From: Kalaharituber pfeilii
Taxonomy: Eukaryota; Ascomycota; Pezizomycetes; Pezizales; Pezizaceae
NCBI GenBank assembly: GCA_015179045.1
Contig: WHUZ01000021.1
Coordinates: 558,001-622,000 of the forward strand
Direction: 5' to 3'
DNA length: 64,000 bases
The notes under the pieces are model-generated. The model was given only the letters and a program-made list of their open reading frames with translations. It made no database searches and was not told where the DNA came from. How positions within the stretch are numbered: position 1 is the first letter of the stretch; each line of letters opens with the position of its first letter. Made by a program: the position numbers and the translations under genes. This document shows positions 1 to 11,477 of this stretch, piece by piece.

Positions 1-1226
1 AATATACTTGCGTCCCAATAAAGACCACTTCACTTTCGGTTGTCGACGTAATCTCTGCTGACCGGCAGTTGAATGAAGTGAAACTTCAACTCGATAGGGC
101 TGTGAGTCCCAGATATCAGAAAGGCAAATAGGTAGCTCAAGTACTGAAATTTCTGAAATTGAGAGATCACCCAAGCTCACGCTCGAAAGCATCGACCAGC
201 TGCATCCTCTTGTAGAGCTACTTCTAGAGAATGTGGAGGCAGAATCGTTGTCCAGGCTGCCCCACTTCTGGAGCCGTTTGTAGGGCCTTGAATCTTTCCA
301 TTCACCTATAAATGATGGTCGTTTAAATCGTATGGATCGTATAGATCGTAAGGATATACTATGTGATGTTGCTGTAGTTCTGATTGATGTAGCATCATTA
401 TTGTCGTTGGAGGTCTGGTCCTCTTTTATGGTAGATAATGGTGTGTTGACATCATCTATTGTGGGAACTATCTTTGCAGCCTGGGAATGGATATGACCTG
501 GCGCAGACTCGATTACGCGTTTCGGAGCTTCATGACGGCCGACAAGTTTTTCATGACGACTGAGAAGGTCTTCGTGCCGGCTGATAAGGCCTCGCAACTG
601 ATGTGAAATCATATTGTTGGAATCTAAAATCTGACTAACTGCTTCATGCAATTGCCCAAGGCTTTCAGAAGCCTCTGCTGCAGTATGGCTGTACAAAAGG
701 ATTAGTTCTTTCAATCTCGCAGAGTTGACAGAGTAGGCCTTTCAAATTACCATTGAATGATTCCTAACATCAAGTTCAAACTTAGCTTATGTCGTTGCAG
801 GTCTTCAATGAAGACAACAACCTCTTCTTCCTTCCATAGTGCCCATTTAATCCTCTCGGAAAGGCCTACTTTGTTTTCTGGAGGTTGTCTGCTTCTGGGA
901 TCACTAACCCCCAGAACTTCATTCAAAAACTTGTCCAGGTTAGAAGTGACCAAAACACATCCAGTCAAAGTCGCAAGAAGGTGCTGAATAGACAACATTG
1001 CCAATCCATTCTGGTTTGGGATCTTGGTTCTCCCCTTAATAAACAGCTGAACCTGACAGAATATGGCATTCATATCGGTTATTTCATCCATTAGGCATTT
1101 GATGGATTCTGGTGCCTGCTTGGCTCGAGCCCGAAAATCATAGAGGTCCTTCAGCAAACTTAAAATTTGTCCTGAGATCGCAACGAGGCCAGCGATTGAT
1201 GCAGCTATGGATAGTGGGTCGGGCAT
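1..1226 (-). CDS. FNT-ankyrin family gene A, 5' part (truncated by window edge)
   Basis: First member of a five-gene family. Exon 1 is 1226-751, the intron 750-689 (62 bp, GTAATT donor, ACTAAT branch site, TACAG acceptor) and exon 2 starts at 688 and stays open to the window edge. That gives 388 codons, ending in the linker just before the ankyrin repeats expected outside the window. The start at 1226 is chosen because the MPDPLSIAAS opening matches all paralogs. Residues 1 to about 125 resemble the helical fungal N-terminal domain found on STAND/NLR-like proteins. Exon 2 carries three heptads of type LxSRHEx, Ser/Arg-rich triplets and the conserved SLGDLSISEISVLELPI motif. Relative to gene B it lacks one codon near 353. 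No frameshift or stop is seen. The molecular role is unknown; signalling or non-self recognition is inferred only from relatives. Confidence 0.88.
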
Positions 1227-1348
1227 TGCTTTTGGTATAGTTGTTGGATGCAGAGAATACTTAAGCGGATTCTGATGGCAGAAATGTAACTCAACTCAGG
1301 AATGAATTTATGAGACTCCAGTGATAGAAATGGGGAGGTTAGACAATC

Positions 1349-1375
1349 GTGAAGCGCTTCCTAAACAGTATTTAT
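1349..1375 (-). promoter_or_regulatory. Candidate core promoter of gene A
   Basis: Read on the minus strand, an ATAAATA box (1375-1369) is followed by GGAAGCGCTTCAC (1361-1349), about 125-150 nt before the ATG. The second motif recurs at a similar distance before all five paralogs, mostly as GGAATTGCTTCAC, so it may mark the transcription start region. No experimental support. Confidence 0.35.
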
Positions 1376-3060
1376 CTGTTGTGAATCTCAACCCGCTAAA
1401 GATAACCCATCAGACTGGTAGCTGACCTCTCGTGAAATTGTATGCTTTGCAGATCGGCTAGGTAACTCTACTATCCATTACCAAGTCAACTACTGTCTAT
1501 TGTCTCGTCGAATCTACTACTTTGTCCAATGGAGTAGCTGGTCAGCCTATTGTTTCAGTTTTTGCCAGTGCTACATCAGCACTATAAATATCACAAGGCT
1601 GAAGGCTGCAGTATTAATTGCAAAGAGACGAGCAGGCAGATAGCAGCATGCGAGTTGGAGCTGCAGCAGCTGGCTGTGGAGATGTTGAATATTCTATCAG
1701 TTCAAAACTCATACTTAGCGGAGGCAGTACAGTGATGTCACGGTCGCATAGTCCAGCTACTGGAAGTACAGTTCCACCAGAATGGGTAATACGGCCCAGG
1801 GTAGTTGATGAAAGGGCCTGCCACTACTTCTCTCAGAGCTCTATGCAACCAGTTAACCGTGAGCCGGATCATTTGCTAACCACAAACTAGGCCGTCGGGT
1901 TAGTAGTGAATTTTTTAAAATACAAAAGACAGAGCAAAATTTAGGAACAGGTTGCTCTGGTTTCTCTAGAGTTAATTATACAAAATCGGAGCACTACAAT
2001 CCATCCTTTCGAGAAAGACGCTGGACAACATCTTCAACTCATTCAACTGAGGACTCAGCTCCCCGTCTAGGTGCAGCCTGCTTGTGTCGCAAACCTACCA
2101 ACGATTTGACACTTGCATGCTATTATTACATGCACATAAAACCACAGAAATGATTAACCGAAACTACGTACATGGATTCATGAAGTACAGTGATATTTGC
2201 AGAAGGCAGTTGCTTCCAACAAGAGGAAATAGAACACATGAACCCATGACATTTCACGGTAGCTGTTATTTAAAAAGAAAAACTCTCTAGCTGCAATTTG
2301 TTTGTCTTCCTTCACTAGCTAGACATGGTATTGTGCAGTGTGCTAGCAAGTAAGTTTGTAGCTAATTTGATACAAGATAGTAGACTGGCATGTGATAGAT
2401 AGACTTATTTGTGGTTTACTAACTATTAGAGATCTCATAGTAGTTTCAAGGACTTCCGAGACAGAGACGGGGATGCTTCTAGAGAGATGCGTGAGGCTGC
2501 CAGTGAACAATGTGGGTAGTACAGTTGGTTACAGCTAAATATTACAAGAGTTCGATATTGCTGGTCTGTGATCGGATCTACATACGATAGATCGGCATAC
2601 ATGCACATGAGGGCTGAAGCGTCAAATGCATAACCTACAACATGAGTAAAGCCATGGAGCGCGAGCCAGCGTCATGTTACATGCGGGGTCAATGCCACAT
2701 ATAGAGAATACGAGAAACTCGCAGCAGCCTATAAGGAAAGGCGTCCCAGGAAGACAAATCCTCAACATTATCATCAGATGATTTTTGACAAAATCAATTA
2801 TGCGATGGAGAGAAAAATAACCCTCTGCATGCTTTCCTGCACCTTGGGACGAACTTTTAGCTAATTCATATTGACTAATGATCGACTGGGGCCAACTTGC
2901 TCCGTCGAGCCACAAAAAAATGGATCGGGCATTTAAAGATTCGATAATTCGTGAGAGTAACTCTATGTAATATTAGTTACTAGCAACTAAATTCTGGCAA
3001 GGATACTTTTGATGCCTTTATTCTGATTTACTTAAGAATATATATGTACAGCAACCAAGC
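1376..3060. other. Non-coding upstream flank of gene A
   Basis: No convincing gene. Small open frames here are not conserved in frame in the homologous flank at 15.6-17.6 kb. The part from about 2500 to 3400 recurs a third time at about 31.5-32.8 kb, with landmarks such as ACATACGATAGATCGGCAT and the later CAATCAACCCCTCCCCT. This marks the same ancestral flank beside gene C. Confidence 0.6.
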
Positions 3061-3074
3061 GGAAAACAGATAAA

Positions 3075-3075
<1 letters not shown>

Positions 3076-3118
<43 letters not shown>
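3076..3118. repeat. Poly-A tract (43 A)
   Basis: Pure A run. The paralogous position near 17.66 kb has only short interrupted A stretches and the third copy near 32.5 kb has almost none, so this is homopolymer expansion, possibly from an old retroelement tail. Confidence 0.9.
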
Positions 3119-3119
<1 letters not shown>

Positions 3120-4058
3120 CATACAATCAACCCCTCCCCTGCCCCTCCCCGCCATTCCCTTAATCCATTCTCGCCACACCGCCCAACAAGTATCCGCCCC
3201 CACCAAAGATTTATGCCTACCGTCCCAAAAAATGTGCGGGGAAATCCAGCGGAGGCAGTTGCAGAGGTGCGCAGTATCTGATGTTTATTTGGTGGGGGCT
3301 TGCAGTCGACAAGAGCGGGCCATCTATCGTTTATACACTTTATCCTTATCAAACGATCTCGTATGTACTTGCAGATACATAACGCGATTCTCTTTTTTCC
3401 CCGCAGCTATGTCTCACCTGATCCACTGATTTTTCCGTTACCTGAAAAATTTCTGAGACTCGGTATCAAGAAACCGTGCCCGATGAAAAAAAAAAACAGC
3501 TTTTGCAAAATCTAACAAATTATACAAATTATGAAAAAACAAAAAAGGTTCTGACCAGAAAATCCAAAGAAGCAAAAAGTTTTTAAAGATTCCATAGAAA
3601 GCAGAAACCTTAAAAATCAAATGAACTCTTTCTGATATATACAAAAAATCAATATATTGCATAAATATCTAGAACCCCCCGAAATCCTTCATTCCCCCCC
3701 CCGCCTCCCCTCCCTCCCTCGCATACATATTTTTTTTTACGTAAAAATAACTATCATAATTCACGAAATTACAACAAAAAAACTCTTTTTTTTTTTTTTT
3801 TTTTTCCTTTTCTGCAAAAACCATCCCCAACTTACACCATTCTAACATCATCAATCTCATAGACCCCCCGGAAGAACTATTAGCAAGTCACCTAAAAGAT
3901 ACCATTCTTTCCCATATATCTCAAAAATATTTTCTTTTATCTCTCTACTACCTTGTACATACTGGCACTTACTCATATCTAAATACCATCCAGCCCCCCC
4001 CCCCCCCCCCCCCCACACACACTCCTCCAACCCGCTTTTCTTTTCCTTTCCGCTATAC

Positions 4059-4259
4059 TGTAGCGGAGGTTGGTAAACATAGAGAGTTACCATCCGCCAG
4101 GCCAAAAAAAAAAAAAAAAAAAGACACTTGACTAGCGAGTCCCCCCTGCGTAGCTCATATAGCACTCATTTTACTAGTATGTGACTGCGACGCTTTCCCG
4201 GCTGTCGTATATCGCCTGCATTGCATATGCGCGCGTACATGAGCCCGTAACGCATAACA
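4059..4259 (+). repeat. Dispersed repeat R2, copy 1
   Basis: Starts TGTAGCGGAGGT, contains GTTACCATCCGCCAGGCC, an A run, GACACTTGACTAGCGAGT and CTGCGTAGCTCATATAGCAC, and ends near GAGCCCGTAAC. It matches the better-preserved inverted copy at 32987-33211. Class unresolved: a short TIR element or a TG...CA solo-LTR-like unit. Confidence 0.65.
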
Positions 4260-4582
4260 CAGTTTTCTATACAATCCCATAATCTACACACTTAGAACAA
4301 AAAACTCTATTTGCTTTTTTTCTTTTCCCTTTTCCTTTTCCCTTTTCTGCAAAAACCATCCCAACTTACACCATTCTAAAATCCTATCATCATCATCATC
4401 AATCTCAAAGCCCCCCCCCCGGAATGAACATTAGCAAGTCACCTAAAAGATACCCATATCTCAAAAAATATTTTCTTTTATCTCTCTACTACCTTGTCCA
4501 TACTGGCACTTAGTCTCATATCTAAATACCATCCAGCCCCCCCACCTCCTCCAACCCCCTTTTCTTTTCCTTTCCCCCATAC

Positions 4583-4800
4583 TGTAAGCGGAGGTGGTTA
4601 AACATAGAGAGTTACCATCCGCCAGGCCAAAAAAAAAAAAAAAAAAAAAGACACTTGACTGGCGAGTCCCCCCTGCGTAGCTCATATAGCACTCATTTTA
4701 CTAGTATGTGCCTGCGACGCTTTTGCGGCTGTCGTATATCGCCTGCATTGCATATGCGCGCGTACATCCCTGCGGCGAGCCCGTAACACATAACACAGTT
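4583..4800 (+). repeat. Dispersed repeat R2, copy 2
   Basis: Second copy, carried within the second 540-bp tandem unit. It has the same internal order as copy 1 and an A run of about 21 after CCAGGCC. It ends near GCCCGTAACACATAACA. Confidence 0.65.
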
Positions 4801-5035
4801 TTCTATACAATCCCATAATCTACACACTTAGAACAAAAAAACTCTACATCTTTTTTTTTTTTTTTTTTTTTTCCTCTTTTTCTAGAACCCATCCCAACTT
4901 AAACCACTCTAAAACTCTATCATCACTATCTCTAAGAAGACCTCAGAGAAACATCAATCAGCAAGTAGCTTCAAAGATACTATTCATTCCTTCCCATATA
5001 TCAAAAAAACATTTTTTTTATCTCTCTACTGTTAC

Positions 5036-6700
5036 GGCTAAGGTGAGACTTACCCGATACCGGTAAGGGGAACACTTACCCTGAACCCCCTATGCTGCTA
5101 GACCGGACTGATCACCCTTTAGGCTTGGCAGAGGATTCTTTTGTCTTCCGAATAGGGTAGTGCTATGATAAGGAAGTGTGTGTCATTGTTATTGTAAGCT
5201 AAGGTCTTTATACCTGGCACTCGGTTAACGAAGCTATAATAATTATGCGCACACGCATTAGTACATGTTACTATCTTGCGTCTGTACTACTTTTGTGTTA
5301 CGTTTATTGGCATTGACAAGGGATTGTTGTCATTTCTTTATTTTCTTGACTAGTCATACATGATTGCACTCAGTCTATTTCAGCACAGGCGATAGCACAG
5401 TTGAAAGAATCAAGACACAAGCGGTGTTCTAAATTTCTCTATAACTCTGAAACCTATCGTTTCCTTATTACGCCCGTGAACCGCTCCGCTCCGCTGCGCG
5501 CTGCACGCCGAACTGCTGCCCTTCCGGTCCGCCGTACATACACCTCCGTACCCCTTCCAACCCGCAGCATATCCACTTCCGCAGCCGTAACATCCCGTAC
5601 CCACCGGAGCCTAGCCCCCTCACGCCCATAACATCTCCCTACCTATATATCCAAATACTCACTTCCATTCCCACACTATCCAAACCCTCCAACCTTCCTT
5701 TTCTTTCTCTTTTCCTATACATACATATTACATAATCTTTACCAAACCCCATATCTACACACCCACAACAAGAAAAACTCTATATTTTCTCTTCTAAAAA
5801 GCCATCCCCACTCTAAACCCCCCTATCCCCACCACCTCCAACACCCCAAAACAACACCAACCCAACTCACCTCAAAAAATCCCATCCATCCATACATCTC
5901 AAAAAAATATATATATATATATTTCTTCACCTCCCCACCCACTTCACACACTAGCAAACTCACTCACCTAACTCACATCTAAACACCATCCAATCCCAGA
6001 CTCCCCCCCCAAACCCCTTCTCTTTTCTTTTTCCCTATACGTATTCTCCACAAAAACTCCATATCCACACACACACACTTTAGACCAAAAAAAACCCTTC
6101 CCTTTATTTCTTTTTTTTTTTTTTTTTTCATTTTTTTTTTTCATATCAAGTATATCTTTTTCATAGAAAAACGGATTCCAAGTTTTTTTGCCATCATAAA
6201 ACCTGTTGGTATCCATTCTCTCCGTCTCCAAACCTTCAGGGAGAAACATCAACGCTTTATGCAGCAGAATACCTCGAGGATCACTCAACATACACACCAA
6301 GCCCCCCCTCCCCATCCCCCCCCACCCTCTCCAGACATCAACCACACCGTCACCCATCTCCTCATGAATCACAAAGCTACACTCAACTACCCCAAGGTCC
6401 CAAAATGTTACATAACATACCATACCATGCGAAACAGTAATGCGGAGGAATAAAACCAAAAAAAAAGAAAAAAAAATCTATATATATATACTTTGAAAAA
6501 TACGTAGGTTTGATTTTTTAAAAAAGAAAGAAAGATGTGAAATGAATGAATGATTGATGATGATGATGATAATGAATAATGCATTCCATTTCCTTATTAC
6601 CAATATACATAACAAAAACCCCCTCCCCTCTCCCCCCTCCCCACCAATTTTTTTTAAAAAAAAAAAAAATTCAGGGTAACTTTAACCTTAACCATAATCC
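5036..6700. other. Low-complexity, CT-rich stretch without a gene
   Basis: Long pyrimidine-rich tracts, T and A runs, (TA)n near 5910 and 6480, and a C-rich segment near 6300. 5036-5395 still pairs with 19.1-19.46 kb. Open frames here are low-complexity artefacts. A GC-richer piece at about 5470-5640 has weak R2-like words (CCGTGAACC, CCGTAACA). No gene is supported. Confidence 0.6.
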
Positions 6701-6719
6701 CCACCTACCCATGCACGCT

Positions 6720-8110
6720 ATGTCACCCATCTACCCCTCCCCTACTTCCCCCCATCCCCCACCCTCCCCTCCCACTCCTCCCACTCCTCCATCTCCCTCT
6801 TCCTCATCCTCTCCTCCTCCTCTACTGACATCCTACTTACCTCCAACACCCTCCTCAACACCTCATCCTCATGGTCTCCCACCTGCTCCTCCCCATATGA
6901 TGACTGTCCCTCGTATCGACAATCTCACTCCCTCCTTGTTTTCCACGTACAAATACTCATTCCCTACCCCCCTTCTCCTGCCTCGCATACTGCGCTCCCT
7001 GCTTCCGTTGCTGCAGTGACGCCTCAAATACCCTTCTTAGCTTCCTGATCATCGTTTACATATGCAAGGGACTCTTGGATTGCCTGCACTAGCAATAGGG
7101 CGTCCCGGTCGATGTCATATCATAGATTGCCTTTCCGATCGGCGATATTGTGTGGGTGGGAGCAGCTTTATGTCCCTATACCGTGCGGAACTAGCAATGA
7201 CTGCAGCAGGGGCGAGGTCTGTTTTGAGTTTACTTAACTGCGAATGGGTGGCAACCTCTGATCACACCTGCCAGATCAACCACTTGGTCCTATCAAGTTC
7301 AGATCGGGTGTTGTAGTGAGAAAGCCGTAACAAGCGCACTGCTGACGCTGGTGAGGTGGGAAACTTGGGCTTTCCATTTCTGGAAGTGCTCGAGCGAGGA
7401 TGCAACACGTGATGGGCTTGGCTGGAAACCTGTACCATGTGTCGGTCTCTCATCGCAGCCCTCTTCATTTTCTCCTCTCCCCTCCATATCGCTCTTCAAA
7501 TGCTCTCTCGCCATCTCCTCCACCGGCAATCGCGCCCCCTCTCCCGTCGCACGTCAAGCCCCCCTCCGCTCCAGCATAACCTCATACCCCCACTCCAGCA
7601 GCAGCAGTGGCATGTCTCATCCACTTCACCAAGATATAGGCCAGTTTGAAGTAGAAAACTCCTACCTTCTTTTGAAACGATCTCACCATCTTGGTCTATT
7701 TTACTGCCCCATAATTTCTCCCACCTTCCCCCTGTCGCATCCCACCGCCGCGTCGCACCGCAATAACCCCCCTATCCCCTACTGCGCTTCGCAACCCTTC
7801 CGACAACCGCTCCGACTTCAACGGCCCCTCCCGCAGCCGCAACGGCATCCCTCTCGCACCCTCAACCGCACGTTCTTATACCCCTCCACCGCCTATGAAC
7901 TGCACCCCCTGAAACCGCCTTTCAATTTGTACCCTTCCTCCAGCAGCTGCAGGGTTATCTCGCACCCACTGCTCCAGCAGCTCCTCGAACCATCACTCAA
8001 GTAGTGCCAGACGCAGCTTCTCCAGAGGCCACTCCAACATCTCTTCCAGTAGCTTCTCTGCTCCTCTACCACCATCCAGTCCAACTATCCTGTCCAGCCA
8101 TCCTGGCACT
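6720..8110 (-). pseudogene. UIM-protein gene relic (i), decayed
   Basis: Minus-strand relic of a gene present four times in the window. From 5' to 3' it contains a helical piece with ELLEQWVRDNPAAAGG (about 7990-7930), a region with FQKWKAQ (about 7370), then a ubiquitin-interacting-motif core AIQESLAYVNDDQEA (about 7075-7030). A frameshift follows, then VFEASLQQRKQGAQYARQE (about 7028-6970) and an acidic tail with DEDEEVLRRVLEVSRMS resembling another UIM. The frameshift, stops and loss of a continuous frame argue against function. UIMs bind ubiquitin in known families; the protein's overall identity is not recognised. The plus-strand proline-rich frame over 6579-7019 is simply the antisense of the acidic tail. 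Confidence 0.6.
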
Positions 8111-8359
8111 TCAACAGCTCCTGTCATATGGTAGGCTAACTACTCCCCACATGCTTTTCTTATCTATTGTTTCTAAGAATATCGCAGTTTACAACTCTCT
8201 TTCCTTGGATAGATCTTACCGGGACGAGTGCACGGCGGGGGCTTCCGGGCGGGGTTTAAGTTTAGACAGATTACTGTGCCATGTAGGTGTTCATGTGCTG
8301 AGTTGCCCCCACCTTGAAGCAAGGAAGATGTGAAGAAATGAAGAATGAAGAAACGAAGG

Positions 8360-9330
8360 GGGTACTAGTAGAAAAGGCCTAGCGGTGAATGCAATATGTG
8401 AGTGGTGCATCCAGTAGTTTTGTGACAGCTTGTCGATGTGGGACGATTAGATCGTTGGATATGCCTGTGAATCCGGTGCCTTTTGTCGACTTTTTGGAGG
8501 AGGTGGCATTGGAGATTATCTGACCTGCTGGCCAATCTGCACCTTTCAGAGCAGACATATCAGTATGGCTGGAGAACAAAATGTTACATATGGATGCCAT
8601 CCTATAGTCAAGTAGTGGGTACATTGGAACTTCAAGAAGGGATCACATCAATAATATGGTCAGCGGAGGAATACCTGACTGAGCCAAGCATCAATTCCAA
8701 GCGAGATGGGCGAACTTTAAATGTTGGAGCATGGCTTAAATTTGCCGGTACATGAGGCTTCTGACAGACCAGGTCTATATTTTTTTTTTTTTTATTTTTT
8801 TTTATTTCATTACTCGCATGCCGCCTAACAGGCTATGGCGAGGAACCAGGTCTATAATAAGGTTGACGGAGGAATGCCTGACTGAGCTGGACATCAATTC
8901 CCAAGCGAGATGGGTTGCCTATAAAAAACAAGCGACTAGCAATTATGTCAAGGGGTTGAACTTGTGGGTATGAGGGATTGATCTCTTGTGTGAAGCACGC
9001 TCAAGCCATGCTAGGCGAGAGATTGATTCTTACATGGGGAATCCAGACGAACCAACAGTTGGCAGAGAGAAGTCTGACTGAGTTTTTATTAATGAGTTGG
9101 CATGCAATGCTATTCTTATTTAGAGGCAACTGGTGGATATCACGGGGATTTCGCTGGTATGCAGCTGATTCGCTTCCTGCAGTGGGCAAACAGGGTTTAT
9201 TTTTGTGAATCCAAGGAATATAGGTCTTTTCCCTCCATGTCGTCCATCAATACAATTCGACTCGGACTGATGGTAGTAGGTAGTCACCGGAGGACTACTA
9301 CCACTGATGTAGGTAAAAAGGTTAGGTGGG
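8360..9330 (+). other. Unclassified dispersed repeat X (coding-like relic)
   Basis: A motif recurs about every 190-200 bp (near 8660, 8870 and 9070), reading like EECLTELDINSQARWVAY or ERSLTEFLLMSWHAM in shifting frames. The same sequence occurs inverted at about 48.64-49.13 kb, where it reads EGSLTTLAFNPKAREMLLLF. This looks like a dead gene or transposon with internally repeated segments, but I do not recognise the family. Confidence 0.4.
8780..8844 (-). mobile_element. 5'-truncated LINE tail with target-site duplication
   Basis: In minus orientation it reads CCTCGCCATAGCC...AGGCGGCATGCGAGTAATG followed by an A-rich tail. It is flanked by perfect 12-bp direct repeats ACCAGGTCTATA (8768-8779 and 8845-8856), as expected for target-primed retrotransposition. 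The tail motif matches the end of the longer LINE at 36112-36898. Confidence 0.8.
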
Positions 9331-9645
9331 ATACTCCACATGCTTTGAGCAACTTGGCTTAGTACCGTGGAATACGGAAATAAGAAAGCAAGACCGGGAG
9401 GGATTCAGACTACGAAAATCAGAAGGAGTTGGATTGGGCGGAGATCCCTGTACATTAGATGGGTGCAACCCAGAGCATAGCATAGAAAAAGACAAACTTA
9501 AGCTCAGTGAAAAAGAACGTTTCAACGAAGAAGATCTCCCACGGTACCTGCTCGGTGCCGAGACTCCTTTTCCTGCATACTTAGTTTCACACACAAATTC
9601 CTGTGCCGGTCTAGTACGATTATAATCCCATACCTTTTGTGCATA

Positions 9646-11475
9646 CTGTCGCTTACCTATTAGTGACCGAGCACCTATTAGTGACCGATCTCTTGGCACT
9701 CCTCCTCGTACAACTTCTACATGCAATATCTTCGGCGTCAGGCATGCTAGCAACATGAGGTAAATTGCAGAATATACAGCAGGTGCGCCTGAATATTTGG
9801 AGGTTATTTGATGGCCACACTATATATACATCTTTTGTAATTCAATGATATGCAGAGCAAGTATAGCATTCTACCCCCCCTTGCATAGCGAAGGATAGCA
9901 TACACTAAATACTATATAACTATCCTCAACTACAGCTCTTTGCACTCTCAAGTGACTATAGAAGAAGGGTAGCTCACCTAAATGATGGTAGGATAAGTCG
10001 CTGTGGATTTCTGTAGCCTCAAAAGCAGTTACCAAAATATCCGAAAGTGCCGGAAGTGCTAAAGGTACCAGTATGTCCTGCTGCACACATAATATACTCC
10101 ACTGCTACCAATATACCACTCTAAAAGCAGCATTTCTATGCTCTTGATATAATCAATAGTGTTTTATATAACTAAGGTAGTAGATATATGATGAACCAAT
10201 TCTTTAATTGCTATATTCTATCAGCAAGCACAAATTTATACCGATTGCTGCTACTTCAATATCAGAGTACCATTACTCTCTATAGACCTTGTCCTGAGTG
10301 CTCTACATATGCTAGTCCTCTGCGTAGCTCATATGGCACTCATTTATGTAACTGCGATGCCAGCGCCGGCACTCTCACCAGCACCGTCGCTAGTACTGTC
10401 AGCTCATATATCACTTACATATGTGCATTCACTGACTGCCTACCGTATGGTTGTGGTGAACCTATAACAAGACACTAACCACCCTGACAGAAGTTCTTGC
10501 AACTAATTATACTTATAAGGTCATTATAGGATAGTATATATCCAGACACAATTCCGCTTATTATATTACTATAAGAAATACTAAATTTTTGTTAGTATTG
10601 CTCCCTATATCATTTTATATAGATGTACATGGCAGTAATACTATTATTCTTATCTCCTCTATCAACTATGGTATATGCTATCAATATTGATATAGTAAGA
10701 AGTTTATTTCATCAACTAATTCTGTCAGTTAGGTATATGCTATTATAGCCGTCAGGGTACTTCTATACCAGCTAATTCTGCAGCTATATACTATCGTTGG
10801 TATAGATACCTATCAGGTCTACCAATCCTATTATCCTACTAGAGGCTGTCGCACTCATAAGAGTATTTTTCCTAGCAATTAATACTATCAGTCCTGAAAT
10901 ATACTATACTATTCTTGAGGATGTTTTTCTAGTAGCCAACACTCCCAATTATATTACATACTATCGTAATCATAAGAGTAGTCTTATAACTATTAATCCT
11001 GTTATTTTTAGTATATGTAGTTGCTTGTTGCAAGTAATAGATGAGCATATTGGAAGTTTTGGCACTTCCGGCATTTTCAGCCATTTCAGTGACTGCTTTG
11101 AGGCTACCGAAATTCAGAGCAGCCTTATCCTATTACCATTTAAGTTAGCTATCTTCTTCTATAGCCACTTGAGAGTGTGAAGAGCTATAGTTGAGGATAA
11201 TCATATAATATTTAGTGTATGCTATCCTTTGCTATGCAAGGGGGGGGTAGAATGCTATACTTTCTCTGCATATCATTGAACTACAAAAGATGTATATATA
11301 GTATGGCCATCAAATAACCTTCAAATATTCAGGTGTACCTGCTGTATATTGTGCAATTTACCTCATGTTGCTAGCATGCCTGACGCCGAAGATATTGCAT
11401 GTAGAAGTTGTACGAGGAGGAGTGCCAAGAGATCGGTCACTAATAGGTGCTCGGTCACTAATAGGTAAGCGACAG
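9646..11475. mobile_element. TA-flanked transposon with about 425-bp terminal inverted repeats
   Basis: The left end CTGTCGCTTACCTATTAGTG and the right end are inverted copies. Homology runs from 9646 to about 10070 and from about 11052 to 11475. The outer 50 bp hold two direct copies of an 18-mer (ACCTATTAGTGACCGAGC). Both ends abut TA (9644-9645, 11476-11477), and the paralogous sequence at about 20.62-20.65 kb (CATACCTTTTGTGCATAG) looks like the empty site. The interior is AT-rich without a transposase, and 10300-10475 resembles repeat R2. It is a non-autonomous Tc1/mariner-type or foldback element. A similar end lies at about 53.62-53.72 kb. Confidence 0.82.
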
Positions 11476-11477
11476 TA

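Larger units (their letters stand above)
3735..5035. repeat. Tandem units of about 540 bp, CT-rich
   Basis: Two full units and a partial third share the order: T-rich tract, ACACCATTCTAA, CATCCAGCCCC, TGTA(A)GCGGAGGT, then CATAACACAGTTTTCTATA. Matching landmarks lie 536-542 bp apart (3833/4369 and 4252/4794). The duplicated segment beside gene B has one full unit (about 18.38-18.9 kb) plus the partial unit, so unit number changed after the segmental duplication. Weakly similar CT-rich sequence continues to about 6.1 kb. Confidence 0.75.
1..5395. repeat. Segmental duplication, copy 1 (pairs with 14209-19456)
   Basis: The whole stretch from inside gene A exon 2, through its upstream flank, to a shared end at AGGCGAT is collinear with 14209-19456 in the same orientation. 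Differences are scattered substitutions (transitions look common), homopolymer length changes, an extra tandem unit here (3.8-4.8 kb) and a SINE present only in the other copy. A shared AGCACAGGCGAT marks the right boundary. Read by eye; no identity value was computed. Confidence 0.85.

Noticed and set aside
3018..3352. Minus-strand frames with long Phe runs
   Set aside because: They are translations of the poly-A tract at 3076-3118.
6579..7019. Proline-rich 146-aa plus-strand frame
   Set aside because: Antisense of the acidic tail of the decayed UIM gene and pyrimidine-rich flank; low-complexity artefact.
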